A stretch of 5,722 nucleotides of DNA, from assembly GCA_014796635.1 (NCBI GenBank), contig JAAVIK010000001.1:557985-563706 (forward strand), read 5' to 3'. Each line of letters starts with the position of its first letter. Position 1 is the stretch's first letter. The notes below the pieces were generated by a model, which did no database searches, was not told where the DNA came from, and worked only from the letters and a program-made list of their open reading frames with translations. Below are positions 5,420 to 5,722 of the stretch, one piece after another. Made by a program: the position numbers and the translations under genes. This DNA is from Alistipes sp. (GTDB lineage: Bacteria > Bacteroidota > Bacteroidia > Bacteroidales > Rikenellaceae).

Positions 5420-5722
5420 CGGCGTTTTTTTCGGCGGTCTCCTCGTCGCAGAGCGAACGCATGCGTCGGCGGATGAATTCGCGCCGTTCCTCGCGCGACA
5501 TGCCGTGCATTTGTTCGTGGAGTTCGTGGTGGTGGTTCCGGTATCTTTTGTGCCTGCGGCGTTCGGCGCCGTCGATATCGAACCGGGCGCGAAGGGGACA
5601 GGTAAGCACGCGGGCAAGCAGATAGAGACCCGCAGCCTGCCAGAATCCGATGGGCGACACGGCGAAGATACCGGGAATCAGTGCGTTCCATAGCCACATG
5701 ACAAGAAGAGGGAGCACGGCCA
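5400..5722 (-). CDS. Small membrane protein encoded upstream of and overlapping the ECF sigma gene, possible sigma regulator; start at or beyond window edge
   Basis: The visible frame has a possible GTG start at 5717 (105 residues). It also stays open upstream to the edge: the preceding codon is GCC (Ala), and before that are the last two bases TG of a codon whose first base is position 5723, outside the window. If that base gives ATG, the protein would start M-A-V-L-P and be 107 residues, which is my preferred start. In GTG-start numbering, residues 2-20 (LPLLVMWLWNALIPGIFAV) and 23-39 (IGFWQAAGLYLLARVLT) form one or two short membrane segments. A very basic region follows (RARFD to RRRHKRYR, 43-60), then a histidine-rich stretch with H62-H64, H67 and H71, an MSREERREF helix, and an acidic end. 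The basic flank suggests a cytoplasmic tail. From memory, small Bacteroidetes proteins with W-LMP, FWQA-GL-LL and MS-EER motifs often sit beside ECF sigma genes; the function is not established. The stop overlaps the sigma start by 20 bases. Confidence 0.8.
   Translation of the reverse strand, partial: AVLPLLVMWLWNALIPGIFAVSPIGFWQAAGLYLLARVLTCPLRARFDIDGAERRRHKRYRNHHHELHEQMHGMSREERREFIRRRMRSLCDEETAEKNADDAREE

Noticed and set aside
5420..5617. In-frame upstream extension of the sigma factor to 247 residues
   Set aside because: The added 66 residues do not resemble a sigma N-terminus and coincide with the coding region of the small membrane protein. The ATG at 5419 gives a standard ECF length.
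5094..5693. 199-codon plus-strand open frame opposite the sigma factor and membrane protein genes
   Set aside because: It is a Ser/Arg-rich shadow without domain content, opposite a clear ECF sigma factor.

Overview
The window reads as chromosome from a GC-rich member of the Bacteroidetes, most like Alistipes/Rikenellaceae. Three things suggest this: a promoter -7 element of the TAnnTTTG type, genes without Shine-Dalgarno sequences, and protein families typical of the phylum (a DUF3078-like envelope protein, a CtpA-type S41 peptidase, a short ECF sigma factor). The genus is a guess from remembered protein similarity and base composition, not a search result. No transposon, tRNA, rRNA, CRISPR array or prophage gene is visible. 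The window is almost entirely coding, and no gene-free stretch exceeds about 70 bases.

Layout. (1) 1-807, plus strand: the C-terminal two thirds of a PLP-dependent class III aminotransferase, cut by the window edge. (2) 817-1662, minus strand: a complete endonuclease IV (nfo), ending tail to tail with the aminotransferase 9 bases away. (3) 1663-1728: a compact divergent promoter region with a -7 element on each strand. (4) 1729-4828, plus strand: three genes joined by 1-base and 4-base stop/start overlaps, encoding a secreted DUF3078-like protein, an S41 C-terminal processing peptidase and a small membrane-anchored acidic protein. (5) 4874-5419, minus strand: an ECF sigma factor. Just upstream of it, and overlapping it by 20 bases, lies (6) a small membrane protein that runs to or past the right edge.

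The housekeeping parts are ordinary: DNA repair (nfo) and an aminotransferase. The plus-strand operon concerns the cell envelope, with a probable outer-membrane beta-barrel made together with a periplasmic PDZ protease and a tiny anchored protein of unknown role. The minus-strand pair looks like a regulatory unit. The sigma factor has no FecR-type anti-sigma in view, but it is translationally linked to a small membrane protein with a basic, histidine-rich tail that probably faces the cytoplasm. This pair and the small protein behind the protease are the least explained parts of the window.
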